Positions 1 to 12,604 are shown, counted from the stretch's first letter. The stretch: DNA of 64,000 bases from Carya illinoinensis (GCF_018687715.1 NC_056765.1:19862894-19926893), one strand, 5' to 3'. Numbers and translations: made by a program. The notes: generated by a model from the letters alone, not told the origin.

Positions 1-510
1 GCTGTCACATCTGGAGATGTGGATGATGAGGCACCAGCGACCCATGATGCTGGAGTAATTACAGGTATGGATTAATTTAATTTAATTTAATGTTGGATTT
101 AATTTTTGGTGTATTTGGTTGCTCCTTTGTTTTTTAGATTTCATGGGTTAATGTGTTTGGTTCAGGAAGAGTCCTTTTATATGAGTTTTATGCTTGCACT
201 TTGTTTGATTCCGGTGCTTCACAGTCGTTTGTATCTACCTGATGGTGAAATGGTGTGGTGTTCCAAGGTTGCATTGGGATGCCCGTTAAATTTTGATGGA
301 AGATTCTTGGATGCTGATTTGGTGGTGTTTAAGCTGTTGGGTTTTGATATCATTCTCGGGATGGATTGGCTATACTGATATTCTGCGAGTATTAATTGCA
401 GAAGTCGGGTAATTACCTTTCAGCTTCCAGATGGTGATTGTCTGAAATTTGCGGGGAGTAAGTTAAAAGAAAAGCCGGTAATTATATCGGCAATGCAAGC
501 AAGAAGAGAG
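1..510 (+). pseudogene. Tekay-type gypsy gag-protease remnant
   Basis: This is the 3' end of the gag-protease linker followed by a degenerate aspartic protease of a Ty3/gypsy polyprotein. The catalytic stretch FDSGASQSFVST is readable at about 209-244. The following LPDGEMV...CPLNFDG and FDIILGMDWLY segment (about 235-378) lies in a different frame, so at least one frameshift splits the domain. A stop follows at 376-378 and another near 517. The DSGA motif and the DIILGMDWL flap end are characteristic of gypsy proteases. The same linker-protease arrangement recurs at 22366-22810. The 5' part of the element lies outside the window. Confidence 0.8.
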
Positions 511-543
511 ATTGCATAGGGAGCGGATGCATTCTTAGTCCAG

Positions 544-2174
544 ATGGTGTCTACGCCGTCTGAGAATAAGTCTTTGGTAGACATTCCAGTTGTGGAAGAA
601 TTTCCCGATGTGTTTGTGGATGACTTGCCTGGACTACCCCCTGTTCGAGAAATGGAGTTTGTTATAGACTTAGAACCTGGAGCGGATCCTGTACATAAAG
701 CTCCTTATCGCATGGCACCGGCTGAATTAAAAGAGTTGAAGACTCAGTTGTAAGAGCTGGTAGATAAGGGATTTATTCAGCCTAGTACTTCGCCATGGGG
801 TGCGCCAGTGCTGTTCATTAAAAAGAAAGATGGAACCCTCCGTATGTGCATCGATTATCGGGAATTAAATAAGGTGACCACCAAAAATAAATATCCTCTC
901 CCACGGATAGATGATTTATTTGATCAGCTTAAAGGAGCAGCTGTGTTCTCGAAGATTGATATGAGGTCGGGATACTACCAGCTGAGGATCAGAGACAAGG
1001 ATGTGCCCAAAACTGCTTTCAGGTCAAGATATGGGCATCATGAATTTAAGGTGATGCCGTTTGGGCTAGCTAATGCCCCTGCTGCTTTTATGGATTTAAT
1101 GAATCGAGTATTTCAACCTTATCTAGATTCCTTTGTGGTAGTATTCATTGATGATATTCTGATTTATTCCCGAGATGTCGAAGAGCATGTGTATCATCTT
1201 CGTCTGGTACTTGGGAGATTGAGAGAACACCAGTTGTACGCCAAGCTCAGCAAGTGTGAATTCTGGTTGGAGGAAGTCAGATTTCTTGGGCATGTGATTT
1301 CCCGAGACAAAGTGGCTGTTGATCCTAGTAAGGTGGAAGCCATTTTGTCATGGCAGCATCCGACTACAGTGCTCGAGATCCGGAGTTTCTTGGGACTTGC
1401 CGGATACTACCGAAGATTTGTCGAGGGATTTGCTCGCCTATCCGGACCTCTCACGGCTTTGACTCAGAAGAATGCAGAATTTGTTTGGTCAGATAAGTGT
1501 GAGAAAAGCTTCCAAGAATTGAAGCCAGGTTGACGACGGCACCAATGTTAGCGCTTCCAGAACCGCATAAGCCATTCGTAGTCTTCAGCGATGCGTCTAA
1601 ACTCGGTTTGGGTTGTGTCCTTATGCAGGAAGGACAGGTTGTTGCCTATGCATATCGTCAGCTAAAGGACCATGAGAAGAATTATCCGACGCACGATTTG
1701 GAATTGGCTGCGATTTTTTTTGCTCTCAAGATCTGGCGGCACTTTTTGTACGGGGAAGCTTGTGAAGTATACACCGATCACAAGAGCCTGAAGCACTTGT
1801 TTTCCCAGAAAAATCTTAACATGAGGCAGAGGCGATGGCTAGAGTTAATCAATGACTACCAGTGTGAGATCAAGTACCATCCGGGGAAGGCTAATATAGT
1901 TGCTGATGCTTTGAGCCAAAAATCGCACTTGAAAGATGAAGCCGAGCCATCAGAATTGGATTCTTTGCTTTATGGGATGAGAAGGCTCCTTATTGAAAGT
2001 TCACAGCAAGAAGAGATTCTATCTTCAGTTCTTGATGTTTGGGTAACTGATTTTGAGGAATTGAAGACTCTTCAAAGGAAGGATCCGAAGCTGTTGAATA
2101 TCAGAAAAAGAGTCAGAAAATCTCGAGGGTCATTGCACTATAGTATGGATAAAGATGGAATACTTCGGTTCTGA
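544..2174 (+). pseudogene. Tekay-type gypsy reverse transcriptase and RNase H, broken
   Basis: This is the pol core of a chromovirus. It starts with the conserved FPDVF..DLPGLPP lead-in (about 598-650). The reverse transcriptase follows, with [42 protein letters not shown] and the catalytic FIDDILIYS at about 1147. The RNase H carries [13 protein letters not shown], the TDHKSLKH segment and [17 protein letters not shown] stop at 751-753 interrupts the first part in frame, a one-base shift lies near 1520-1530, and a TGA closes the segment at 2172-2174. All catalytic motifs can be read, so the copy decayed fairly recently, but it cannot encode an intact enzyme. Confidence 0.95.
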
Positions 2175-2183
2175 GATCGCAGA

Positions 2184-3070
2184 GTGGTCCCCAAAGATTC
2201 AGAATTCAAGGAACGGATCATGGCAGAAGCTCATGCGGCCCCTTATTCAGTTCATCCTGACAGTACGAAGATGTACCAGGACTTGAAGAAAAATTATTGG
2301 TGGGATGGAATGAAGAGGGATATTGCCTTGTATGTTGAGAAATGCCACACATGCCGTCAAGTCAAGGCCGAGCATCAAAGACCTGTAGGTATGCTCCAAC
2401 CTCTCCCTATTCCTGAGTGGAAATGGGATGACATCACGATGGACTTTGTAGTGGGTTTGCCGAGAACGCCTAGTGGGAAAAATTCTGCTTGGGTGATTGT
2501 TGACCGGTTAACAAAGAGTGCTCATTTCTTGCCTGTTAATAACACTGATTCCTTGGATAAGTTGACATGCTTGTATGTGAAAGAAATAGTGCGGCTGCAT
2601 GGCATACCAAAGAGTATAGTGTCTGATCGAGACCCAAGGTTCACGTCCCAGTTCTGGAAGAGTTTGCAGGCAGCTTTGGGTACTAAGTTGAAGTTCAGTA
2701 CTGCTTACCACCCACAGACAGACGCCCAATCGGAGTGCACCATTCAGACCCTTGAAGACATGTGGCGAGCATGTGTCATGGAATTTCAAAGGAGTTGGGA
2801 AACCATTTGCCACTCATAGAGTTTGCATATAATAACACCTTCCATGCGACCATTCAGATGGCTCCCTATGAAGCTCTTTACGGGAGGAAGTGCAGATCGC
2901 CCTTGTGTTGGGATGAAGTTGGGGAGAGTAGGATAATTGGACCCAAAATAATTCAAGAGATGCAAAGCCAAGTTCGGATCATCAGGGATAAAATGGCGGC
3001 AGCTCAGAGTCGTCAGAAAAGCTACGCTGATACCAGGAGGAAAGAGTTATCTTTTGAAGAAGGTGATTGA
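2184..3070 (+). pseudogene. Tekay-type gypsy integrase, frameshifted
   Basis: This continues the same polyprotein. The zinc-binding N-terminus is visible as HAAPYSVHP...KCHTCRQVK (about 2232-2366). The DDE core has [16 protein letters not shown] and [10 protein letters not shown] one-base shift at about 2795-2805 moves the reading frame from WETICHS to the continuation [13 protein letters not shown]...YEALYGRKCRSP. The segment ends at TGA 3068-3070, in the position of the tryptophan of a GDWVYL-type motif. Two of the nonsense changes in this element fit C-to-T or G-to-A decay of CGA or TGG codons. Confidence 0.93.
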
Positions 3071-3470
3071 GTTTATCTCAAAGTCTCTCCCATGAGAGGT
3101 GTTATGCGTTTTGGTAAGAAGAGGAAGCTGGATCCGAGGTATGTCGGCCCTTTTTCAGATTCTAGAGAAGGTAGGGTCCGTCGCCTATAGAGTTGCTTTG
3201 CCAGAGTATTTTGGGGATATTCATGATGTCTTCCACGTATCATCCTTGAAGAAGAGCTTTGGACAACAAGAGTCACGCTTTGTCGACCCAGAGAGTATTC
3301 AGTTGCAACCGGACCTCACTTATGAGGTTGTTCCGTCGCAAATCATGGATTGAAATGAGCAACAGTTGAGGTCCAAGACGATACCTTTGGTTAAGGTGGC
3401 ATGGGGAGATCCGTTAGCTCAAGACTTCTCTTGGGAGCGAGTAGCGGACATGAGGGAACAATACCCATAA
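3071..3470 (+). pseudogene. Gypsy polyprotein C-terminus, chromodomain-like
   Basis: This is the post-integrase tail. VYLKVSPMRGVMRFGKK and DPRYVGPF read in one frame and VAYRVALPEYFGDIHDVFHVSSLKK in the next, separated by a frameshift near 3160. After a TGA at 3351-3353 the frame continues through TIPLVKVAWGD...FSWERVADMREQYP and ends at TAA 3468-3470. The spacing of V-K-V-W and W-E-R resembles the chromodomain-like tail of Tekay/Del chromoviruses, though the region is too decayed to assign firmly. The polypurine tract and LTR follow after about 120 bases. Confidence 0.8.
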
Positions 3471-3587
3471 TTGTTTGAGTAAAGACGGTAAGTTTCTTAA
3501 TTTTGGTCACAGATGGTTTATGTGATTTTATGTGGCTTGTTTTAAGTTGGTGGTTGATCTTGCAAATTTCGATGACGAAATTTGTTT

Positions 3588-3600
3588 TAAGGGGGGAAGA
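3588..3600 (+). other. Polypurine tract
   Basis: The purine run AAGGGGGGAAGA lies directly against the LTR start TGTGATGACCC. This is the usual plus-strand priming site of an LTR retrotransposon and it fixes the left LTR boundary. Confidence 0.85.
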
Positions 3601-3928
3601 TGTGATGACCCGCTTTTACGTGTTTTTTTTTCACTGAAGGATTCTTTTTAATTTAATTAATATATTAGTTTATTTATTTTAAATTAATGTATTTTAATTG
3701 ATTTTTATTTATTTGATGCGGTGTTTATTTTATTTAGTCGTTTTACGGTTTTTAATGTCGTTTTCGGCGGATCTGTTTTGGGTTCCGGAGTGAGGATTGG
3801 ACCTCATTTCTTCCCTCCATCTTTTCTTTTCCCTTTTTCCTTTTTCTATTTTTCTCTTTTCTTTCTTTTTTCTTTTTTCTTTTTCTTCTTCCTTTTCCCT
3901 CCCCTCTCCCGCGCGATACCCCCCGTTC

Positions 3929-4037
<109 letters not shown>

Positions 4038-5169
4038 CTCACGGTCAGAAGCTTCAACCTCCCAGAACCACCACCGGACACCGTGCGGCACACCACCGCC
4101 ACCAAGATCTTCCCCTCCCTCCGGTGAACCACCCCACCAATTTTCACCGCCAACGGAGCTGCCGTTTGGTCGGAAAATGCCCAGCAAGCCTCACGGATTT
4201 TGCTCTGATCTGCCGCCGTCGCTCCACCTTCGGCCACCACCTCTTCACCACTTCATCACCGACTCCTTGCCGTCCTAACCTACCCATTTTCGGCCTCTAA
4301 CAGCCACCAGAACAGCTCCCATGAGCTAGTTTCCATTTTGGGCATTTCGGCCCTTCTTCCCCCATTTCCGCTGCCACCCACGGCCAAACTCCACTTCCAT
4401 TAACTTCATAAACATCCTTAGACCCTTCCCCATCAATCCCGATCCTTGGTTTGTGCCCGTTCAAAAGTGGGTATTTTACAACCACGGCCATAGTGAAATT
4501 TCACCGTTACATTGCTTTCCTTTCGCCGTTTGCAACGCCGCTTGTTTTCTAAAAATACCATATAGCACTGTAAGTGTTTTCCAAACCCTACTTTTAGATT
4601 TAAATATATTTTGCTCATTCAATAAATTAATTATTGTTGGTTGGCTGATTCCGGACTGAGTCCGAGGAGTTCGGGGGTCGAATGGATTGAGGACAGATTA
4701 CTTGGTTTTGCTTGTTTGTGATTGCACGATTATTTGAGCCTTGGGGCATGAGTTGCATATTGTGTTTATGTGCATTTTGTTTTAATCGAGAAAGTCCCGT
4801 TTTATTGGCGTAAATGGTTTTGGGTGCATGTGTCTCACGAGCCCAAGCCAGGATGGGTTATTATCTCGGTGGAGCTCCTCTGGTCATTTGGGAGTGGATA
4901 ATACTGAGTGACATCCCCTGGGTTGTCGCAGGGCGACGACCGGATCGCACGATACGATAACGCTGTTGTGACGACTCCGTGGTCCCTAGAGTGGCGGGGA
5001 CTAGAGGATGGCCTGGCCAGGTACGCGCGGGGCGCGAGTCTGGGCATCGCTCGTTTAGGTGTCACATGCGTAGTCGTTACCTGCGGTGTGGCACAGAGCC
5101 AGGGTGTGCGGGTGATCCCTAGGGGAGATCATGGTGTATGCATAACCGGATTGTTTTCATGGTTTTCGG

Positions 5170-5275
5170 ATGTGGGTCATTTTCTAGGAAAATGGCGAGG
5201 TTTGGTTTCGAGGCTTCTGATCCATTTTCTGGGAAAATTGTGGTTTGGGCCATTATCTGGGATAATGGCGAGGCT
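5170..5275 (+). repeat. Three spaced hairpin motifs in the LTR
   Basis: Three related imperfect palindromes of the form CATTTTCTAGGAAAATGG occur at about 5178-5195, 5222-5239 and 5250-5267, two of them followed by CGAGG. Similar palindromes occur in the solo LTR at about 19380-19565. They may be conserved LTR regulatory or RNA-structure elements; the function is unknown. Confidence 0.6.
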
Positions 5276-5781
5276 TGATTTTAAGGATATGTTTTTGTGT
5301 GCCAAATGGGTCTTTGGCGTGCGTGGGAAAAATTATGGTTTTATGGCACAGGTGCATTGGTTTTTCTTTCATGCATATTGTTTGAGTTTTATATGTTTTT
5401 ATCTAGTGGAGTTTGAAGTTTACTTACCTGCGGCACCATTTTTGGTACCGTAAATTTTGGTGTAGAGATCGAGGATGAGGAGGAGGAGGCTGGGCCTGAG
5501 GATGCGGCTCCGCTGGGATGCTGATGTTATGTTTTGTACTTGGTTTAAAATTATATTTGTGTTTGTAATATTCTATTCTATATGTTTTTGAACAGTTTTG
5601 TATTAAACAAGAAAAATTCTGGTATTTAGTTATTGACTTTGCCTTTCGCTGCGTGTTTCTTGTGCACATTCGTCACTTATACACACACTTGGCACACGTC
5701 GATAGGATGATGACCCGTGAAGTCATCATCCGGACGTCTCGATTTTCCCGTATCCGTGCATGGGGATTTGGGGGCTTCACA

Positions 5782-6621
5782 CTCACAGTCCCTACATGTG
5801 GCAACCATATGCTACCAACCACCAAGAGAGGAAGCTAGCTCTGCCTAAAGCCCTTAAGGTATTGCTTTCATATTGAAACCACTATAGTTAGCCTCCCACC
5901 GCTATGCCCAGTTGGTGCCATGCAAGCCCAACATGACCCACTCTGAGATAGTTGACACTCAAGTGATAACAAGCACCAAAAGCCCTTGTCTTCTCAATTT
6001 GTGCCACATGGATGAGCATTGGTCATCGACAACTGCTCATCTACACCCAGTCAAAGACCACCAACCAAAGTGCTGCCCGTCTCTCTCGTTCTCTCTCTCT
6101 CTCTCTCTCTCACTTGCTTAGTCTCTGCCTCCTTTTAGTGTCTCTCGCCCTCCCTTGCACATGTTATGGGTTTGTAGTTTTAAATGGTTTTTGCGGTTGA
6201 GCTGTAATTGTTATGGATTTAACGGGGGCATAGATTTATGAGAGTTTAGGCCTTCAAAGGGGTTAGGCTATTGTGAGGGTACTTGTCGGGAAGTCAAAAA
6301 CTGTGTTTGGATTCATGAATACGAGATTTACGATTTTAATGCTGACATTAGAGTTAACGTGTATTTAGTGAAGCTAGATGGACCATTGGGACAATGAAAC
6401 GTGAGGATTTTAAGTTTTTAGGGAATATAGATTGTTTAAGTAATTCAGCTTTTTATTACGAAGTATGTGTTTCATTAGAAACTGATGCAAGTTACATTCC
6501 CTTTTTTATAGGTGATGATTGGTACTTGCTTGGCATTGTTGTAAGGAAATTCATAGAAGTTTCAAAGTTCTAGTAAGCAGTGCTTTTATGCTATACTTTG
6601 CCTAAAACCAGATTGAGGATG
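5782..6621. other. Unassigned sequence
   Basis: I recognise no coding domain here. There is a short CT run at 6091-6110. Small ORFs at 5912-6121 and 6012-6200 have no recognisable motif and partly translate the CT run. The right edge is the Athila LTR start. The sequence resuming at 13925 is probably the other half of the interrupted target. Confidence 0.5.
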
Positions 6622-7941
6622 TGATTACGCCTAAAAAATAATATGGTAGTTGTAGCACAGCTTTGGGGTGTCGATTCCATAAGAAGACAAATTAAAAGAA
6701 TAGAAAAAAGAACAAAGAAACTAAATAAAAATATTAAATGATTAATGGAGAACAAAAATTAATTTTAAATTCAAATTAAAGTGAAGCAAAGTTACTAACG
6801 AAAGAAGTACTCAAATTTAACGAACAGTAGAGCGTCGAAAATCACTTGCACAAATCTAATATTTTAATTATTCTCAATTCATTAAATAACTCAATTGGAA
6901 ACTCAAATCCCAAAATTTTTAATTGAAAGGTATAGATTTATTAATCAAAATTAAACCAAATGTAATCCTTTGAAAAATTATTTACCACTTTTAAAATACG
7001 TAAATTATTATCCCTATTTAGAAAATCCAACGACTATAATATACTCAGGGAGCGATATTGCAGCAAATAAATAAATCAATATAGATAAATAATTGATCCA
7101 AACATAATTAAAGAACCAATCCATTTAATAGAAAAAGCATGACTGAATCCATAAACAGAATAAATTCTATGATTATTTGGAGAAGAAAATATCAACAATG
7201 AATTGAGAATGATAAAACAAAAGAGTTTTAGTAATTGAAAATCAAATACATAAATTAAAAATACTATCTAATATGCAAGTTTATCCTTAACCCTACTTGA
7301 AAATTTAGTTAGCCATAAACATAATGGACAACAAAAATCTCAAGAGAAAACTGAAGTGAACAGCGGCCATGGAAGTAATTTTCTCCTCTCTTCAAATCTA
7401 CCTCTTGTACCTCTCCTCCTCCTCTATTTCGTGCTAATGATATGCTTATATAAGGTAGGAAAACCCTAATGTCTTCATAATTCTCGCATAAAAAAATAGT
7501 CTAAATTTTTGGACTAATCTTGGAAGCCACTTACATGCTTCAGAAGTTTGAATTTGGAAATCCGTATTGAGGAAAATTTATAGCCCTTTAAGATTTATTT
7601 CTAATGCATCAAAAATGGTATCAATCCAATATGTGAGTAAAAATTTATGGTCAGAATACTAAATTATGTCCAAACTGTGTCTCCTAGCAAATTTCAGATT
7701 TGGACTTCTTGTAGTTTCCTTTTATGATTTTTTTTCTTTTTCTTTTCTTAATCCAAATTGGTCTCAAACTGAATAAAAGTCCTCATTTGAATTTGATTAT
7801 ACCTTGACTTGCTATTTTATAAATTCTAAAATAAAGCACAGAAAACTATTTAGGAGTATTCCAACGTAAATAGAAACTCAATTAAAAAATACACTTTAAT
7901 TCCTATGATTTTTATTCACATTTTAGCATTTTAATCCAACA
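6622..7941 (-). repeat. Athila 3' LTR
   Basis: This 1320-bp LTR aligns along its length with 12605-13924 and shares landmarks such as GGTGTCGATTCCATA, CGGCCATGGAAGT and ATGATATGCTTATATAAGGTAGGAA. The two copies differ by many scattered substitutions and small indels, so the insertion is old. The TTATATAAGG segment at about 7445 may be a TATA-like element read on either strand. Confidence 0.92.
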
Positions 7942-9690
7942 ATAAGGTATTTAGAGTGCACTTTCGCACACTCATCACACTCCCTCAACTTACTCATTGC
8001 TAATTCCTAGCAATTTCATGTCAAAGCAACAAAAAACACCAAATCACCATTTCCAAATTCACATGTTAAAGCAATTTTAGGAATTCAATAATCCTATCAC
8101 AAGCAATCCATCTATAGCAATCCACAGAGTGTGTGTGTGTTCTAAACTATATCCGTCTAACCAGAAGCCCTAACACATGCAACGTCTAGAACATCCCAAG
8201 GAAAGGATTCAACTTCATAACTCACAGGTATAAAAGTGTTTTGTATGAGGATTCTCTCTATAGAGTTGGCAATGAGTGTACACACACACACTCTTATGGG
8301 GAAGTAGGCAATTATGTACAAGCAACAAGTAAATATTTATCTTATGATAGGAACACTAACAAATGAAACTTCTACAACTCTTTCCAAAAACTTATTTAGG
8401 ATCAGAACAGTCAACACAAAAAGTTGTAACGTGACTTGGGTTCGGAGCTATATAAAATAAAAGGATGAAAATGATTCAAAAGACTTCCAAGTACATACAA
8501 AGGAAATTTTATTAAATATCTCAGTAGACCACACTTCTCACTTGATATACTCTCCAACTTTTTAGATCATTAAATAATAATGCTTTTCCTTCTTCTTTCT
8601 CTTCTCTCTTTTTTAACACATACCACTTTGGTATTCTTGCCATTGCTGCCCAATCTTGATTTTTTTTTTCTCTTTTTCTTTTTTTGCCTTTAAAGCTCAC
8701 TCAATTGAATGCTTTACAACTTGTACTCTTCTCTTTTTTTTCTTCTTCATCTTTTTTTTTTAATTGAAAATGATAAAACAAAAGAAAGAAAATGCAAATT
8801 TCACACCTAGTATACACTTGGAAGTAAAAGGAATAGGAAAATCAGTGTATAGCTTATACTCCAATGTGGAGAGACATGGATGATATGAGCATATGAAAAG
8901 AAAAAGCTACATGTATTTATTGGCTCAAAGTTGGCTACTAGGGATCTATGATGGAAAGGGTTATCTTGAAAGGCTCAAACGTTGATCCTAAGTTGACATT
9001 CGTCATATCCCAAGTATATTCACCATCTTACCACAAACCATGTAATGATATTCTCAAAAGAAGTGCCCAATTCAACCTATCAATGAATACTTATCACAAT
9101 TTACTGCAGTTGTGGGCTCTCAATCCTCCCCAAACTCACATAAATAATTAATTAAAAGAGTTCTCTAGCTACATGTGTCAAACCACCATCTTACCATAAA
9201 TCTTAGATGAGTGCATTAGAGATTCTGTGAATGCTTAAGTAAAAATTGATTATGGTGGGTTTGGTTAATTCACGAAAATGGCTATAAATGAGAATGAGTA
9301 AATATGTGAAAATGGTACACGTGTGATGCAAAAAATTGACAAATAAAAATATGTCATAGAGTTCCAACAAGCATTTTAAATACTAAATTTGTACTACCAC
9401 CCCCTAACTTAAATAAAACATTATCCTCAATGTTTAAGAATCAAAATTGAATGGGGAGTACCTAAAAATAGTAGAATACACCTAATGAGTGACAAGGGTA
9501 ACTCGCTAAGTACTAAAAATGGTAACCTGAAATGACGAAATGAAACTATCCTGCAACAACAAAGAAAATAACAGCAAACAAAAAATAAAATAAAAAAGAA
9601 AATAAGAGAAAATGAAAATAAAGCAAAACAAACAAAAAAAACATACTTGCGTGGTGTGGTCAAGGTTGATAAACCGGATCTACAAATGGA
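7942..9690 (-). other. Athila 3' non-coding region
   Basis: This stretch between the integrase tail and the 3' LTR holds no recognisable env-like frame. On the minus strand, ATTGAGGATAATG...TTAAGTTAGGGGGTGG at about 9396-9433 resembles the post-pol purine-rich motif of Athila elements. Low-complexity T-rich patches occur at about 8580-8770. The small ORFs (8948-9151 plus, 9427-9663 minus) look fortuitous. Confidence 0.6.
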
Positions 9691-10003
9691 ATGTCATCCA
9701 CTTTCAAAGCTTACCTATCAATTAATACTTTAAGGTGTTGACCATTTACTTTGATGATCCAACCATCCTTAGAATCCTCTATTTCTACCGCCCCATTTTC
9801 AAAAATATTTTTCACTACAAAGAGGCCAGTCCACCTAAACCGAAGTTTTTCTTGGTGCTTGTGAAGTCCAAAATTATATAAGTATACTCGGTCATTAGAC
9901 TCAAACCTCTTCCTAAGAATATTTTTATCATGAACATTTTCATTTTAATCTTATGGAATTTAGACTTAGACAAAGGTTTTAATTTAACTCCAGGTGCTTT
10001 CAT
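9690..10003 (-). pseudogene. Athila integrase C-terminal remnant
   Basis: On the minus strand, broken frames read a NDRVYLYNFRLH-like stretch, then FRWTGPFVVKNIF, then GAVEIEDSKDGWIIKVNGQHLKVL. This is the typical end of an Athila integrase. It lies in two frames, so it is shifted, and it is preceded by a deletion that removed the DDE core. Only about 100 codons survive. Confidence 0.75.
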
Positions 10004-10262
10004 ACTTACAGAAGTCTATCTTTCACCTTTCTTAGGCAACTCCTCAAATTTCGGTTACCATGCATGTGTTCCATAATCATGAGTTTTATTAAAAACAGCA
10101 CAAATATCAACAATATTAGATGAATCACTAATAGTATCAAATTCAGAATTAGCAAGGAAATATTCAGAGGGATCATAATCATGAGTTGTGTGAACTCTCT
10201 TATCTATGAGTATGCCAATCATATAAGTTTGGTGGCACTCGTCATCGTCTATTTGTCATTTT

Positions 10263-10680
10263 TCAATATGAAAAATATTCAACTCGAGTCATATTCCTAA
10301 AAGAGAGCTTCATTAGACCATTCTTGTAATTAATAAGAGCGTTAGTAGTAGCGAGAAAAGGCCTACCTAAGATTGAGGAGATTTTAGAATTAGAGTAAAC
10401 AATAGAACTAGTGTCAAGGATTAAGAAATCAACAGGATAATAAAATTTGTCGATTTGGATCAAAACATCCTCAACTATCCATCTCGGTTTCTTAACTGAA
10501 CGGTCAGCCAATTGAAGCACAACAGAAATTGGCTTAATTTCACCCAAACCAAGCTGCAAATAAATGGAATAAGGCATCAAATTAACACTACCTCCTAAAT
10601 CTAGTAAGGCTTGCCCCAACTCATGATGCTCAATATTACATACAATGGTTGGACAACCAGGAGGAATTCCCTACTCAATT
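10263..10680 (-). pseudogene. Athila protease domain
   Basis: The frame includes ALLDLGGSVNLMPYSIYLQLGLGE, LQLADRSVKKPRWIVEDVLIQIDKF, YPVDFLILD and SILGRPFLATTNALI. This is the aspartic protease of the Athila gag-pol. The catalytic triplet, normally D-L/S-G, reads DLG. The open part is 118 aa; sequence immediately upstream is in the same family pattern but is interrupted. The frame ends at 10263, and the expected reverse transcriptase does not follow. Confidence 0.88.
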
Positions 10681-10691
10681 AGAGCACTAAC

Positions 10692-11132
10692 TTACTCTGT
10701 CAAAAATGTTGTCTTCTTAACATGGTGATTCCTCTTAACTATACACAAATCTTTGACAACTTTTGCATAAGTAAGAACTTGTTTAATAACATGCAAAAGA
10801 GGAAGGTTAATCTTTATCTGTCTGAGATTCTCCAAGATTTCGTTACTAGAATCCAAAGTTCGCATGCCAAATTTTAAAACTTGAGGAAATGGTACTTTAA
10901 CTGAGCTCTTGATTAACTCGGCTTCTTTGGGCAACTTGGTAATATCATTGCTTTGTTCCTCTTCAACATCCTCTTGCTTATCAGTTGTTGGGATGTGTAA
11001 GAACTTACCACTTCTTGTCACAATGGCATTGACTTCTTTCAAATTTTCTTGCACCATATGTTGACCTTGGGGTATGGATTGAGGTTGAGAAGGGAACTTG
11101 CCACACTCATTTACACTCAAGGAGCTCATCAT
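10692..11132 (-). pseudogene. Athila gag-protease linker
   Basis: A 146-aa open frame contains NLKEVNAIVTRSGK and a VPFPQVLKFG..... stretch, both seen in the linker between gag and protease of Athila polyproteins. It is rich in charged residues and has no catalytic motif. It sits between the gag remnant (11244-12406) and the protease. Confidence 0.8.
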
Positions 11133-11243
11133 CTTGGATATATGACTCTTGATCTCTTTGTTTTCTTCAACAACTTACATAATCAAATATTCAAACTTTT
11201 AATTAGTTTTACCCTGTGTTTCAATAAAAGCATATAAAGTATT

Positions 11244-12406
11244 TTATACGGAGTTCCTAGAAGAAGATGATGCATGATACGGTCCAGGATAAACTCTAGG
11301 TAGCTGTGCAAACTGCTGGTTTTCAGATTTCCAACTAAAATTGGGGTGATTACGACACCCCAGATTATAGGTATCAGAGAAAGGTGTAAAAAGCTTTTTG
11401 TACATAACTAATGCATTACATTGTTCCTCATACATCCCTCTCATCTTTGCAAATATGGGATACTCTTGGGCAAGGTAATCTACCCCGCCACACACAAAAT
11501 ATGGTCCAAAAGGCTCTACATGATTACCCATATGTGTTGGCTTTAAGTCCTTAGTTTTTAACACATCTAACTCCCTAGTGAGCATCTCAACCTTAGACTT
11601 TAGGTTATTCTCTTCCCTGAGATGGTAAATTCTACCACCATTTGTGCTTCCTGCAGGTCATGACCTATTTGTGCACTTAGTGGCATTAGGTTCAGTCCAG
11701 GTGTGAGCTTTTTCAGCACGCTTAATGAGATATTCTATAGCCTCATCAGGATCTTTATGTAAGAACTCACCATTACACATCATCTCCACAAATTTACGCT
11801 CTCTAGGTTTAAGTCCCTCATAAAAATAGCTCACTAAGTGCTAATTCTTATACTCATGGTTAGGACACATACTCAACAACTTCTTAAATCTCTCCCAAGA
11901 CTGATACAAAGTCTCACTGTCCTTTTGTGCAAAGGTGGAGATTTGCTTTTTTAAAGCATTAGTCTTATGCTGGGAAAATTATTTATTAAAGAAGAGCTAA
12001 GTCATCTCATTTTATGACTCAATAGATCGTGGTCTTAGCGAGTACAGCCAACTCTTAGCTTTATCCTTGAAAGAGAAAGAAAAGAACTTAAATCTCACAA
12101 TGTCATTAGTTACATTTTTACTATGAAAAGTCGCAACTACTTCCTCAAACTCCCTAATGTGTATATATGAATTTTCATTTTCCAAGCCATGAAAAGTATG
12201 AATAACTATATCTTTCCTGTTTTAAAATCCAGTTGGCGAGTATTAGCTAGAACCAAGATGCATAATGGTGTGGTTATGCATGTAGGGTGGAGGTAATGTT
12301 GAAGAGTCCTAGTGGGTTGGTCTCCGTGTTCACTCATTTTCTTAGAATTAGAAGAATTATCAAATAAATGATTAGAAAAATTAGATTCTAACTCTGATTT
12401 TAACAC
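11244..12406 (-). pseudogene. Athila gag, broken
   Basis: A likely start MSEHGDQ lies near 12340. The minus strand then shows NDIVRFKFFSFSFKDKAKSWL, LRPRSIES, HKTNALKKQISTF, QSWERFKKLLSMCPNH, SYFYEGLKPRERKFVEMMCNG and EAIEYLIKRAEKAHTW, followed by the MLTRELDVLKTKDLK frame ending at 11244. The zinc knuckle has lost cysteines (CGGVDYLAQEYPIF). Stops interrupt it at several places, for example within SIES*NEMT. The order and motifs match plant Athila gag. Confidence 0.88.
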
Positions 12407-12581
12407 AGGTCTACAAGCAAACCGACCCTAAAAAAAAGCAAGGTAGAGAAAAACGCAACACTAAAAAAGCAAAACTATAAAAATAAAAGAAAAAAAAAGA
12501 TGTAACAAGCTAAAAGAGGGAACAAAGTTACCACATTTACAAATGCTGAAAAGAAAGACTACTAACAATTCTTCTACTGTC

Positions 12582-12599
12582 TCCTCGACAATGGCGCCA
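12582..12599 (-). other. Primer binding site, tRNA-Asp type
   Basis: The minus strand reads TGGCGCCATTGTCGAGGA directly after the 5' LTR. It resembles the tRNA-Asp 3'-end complement used by Athila elements and supports the orientation. Confidence 0.85.
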
Positions 12600-12604
12600 A
12601 AATT

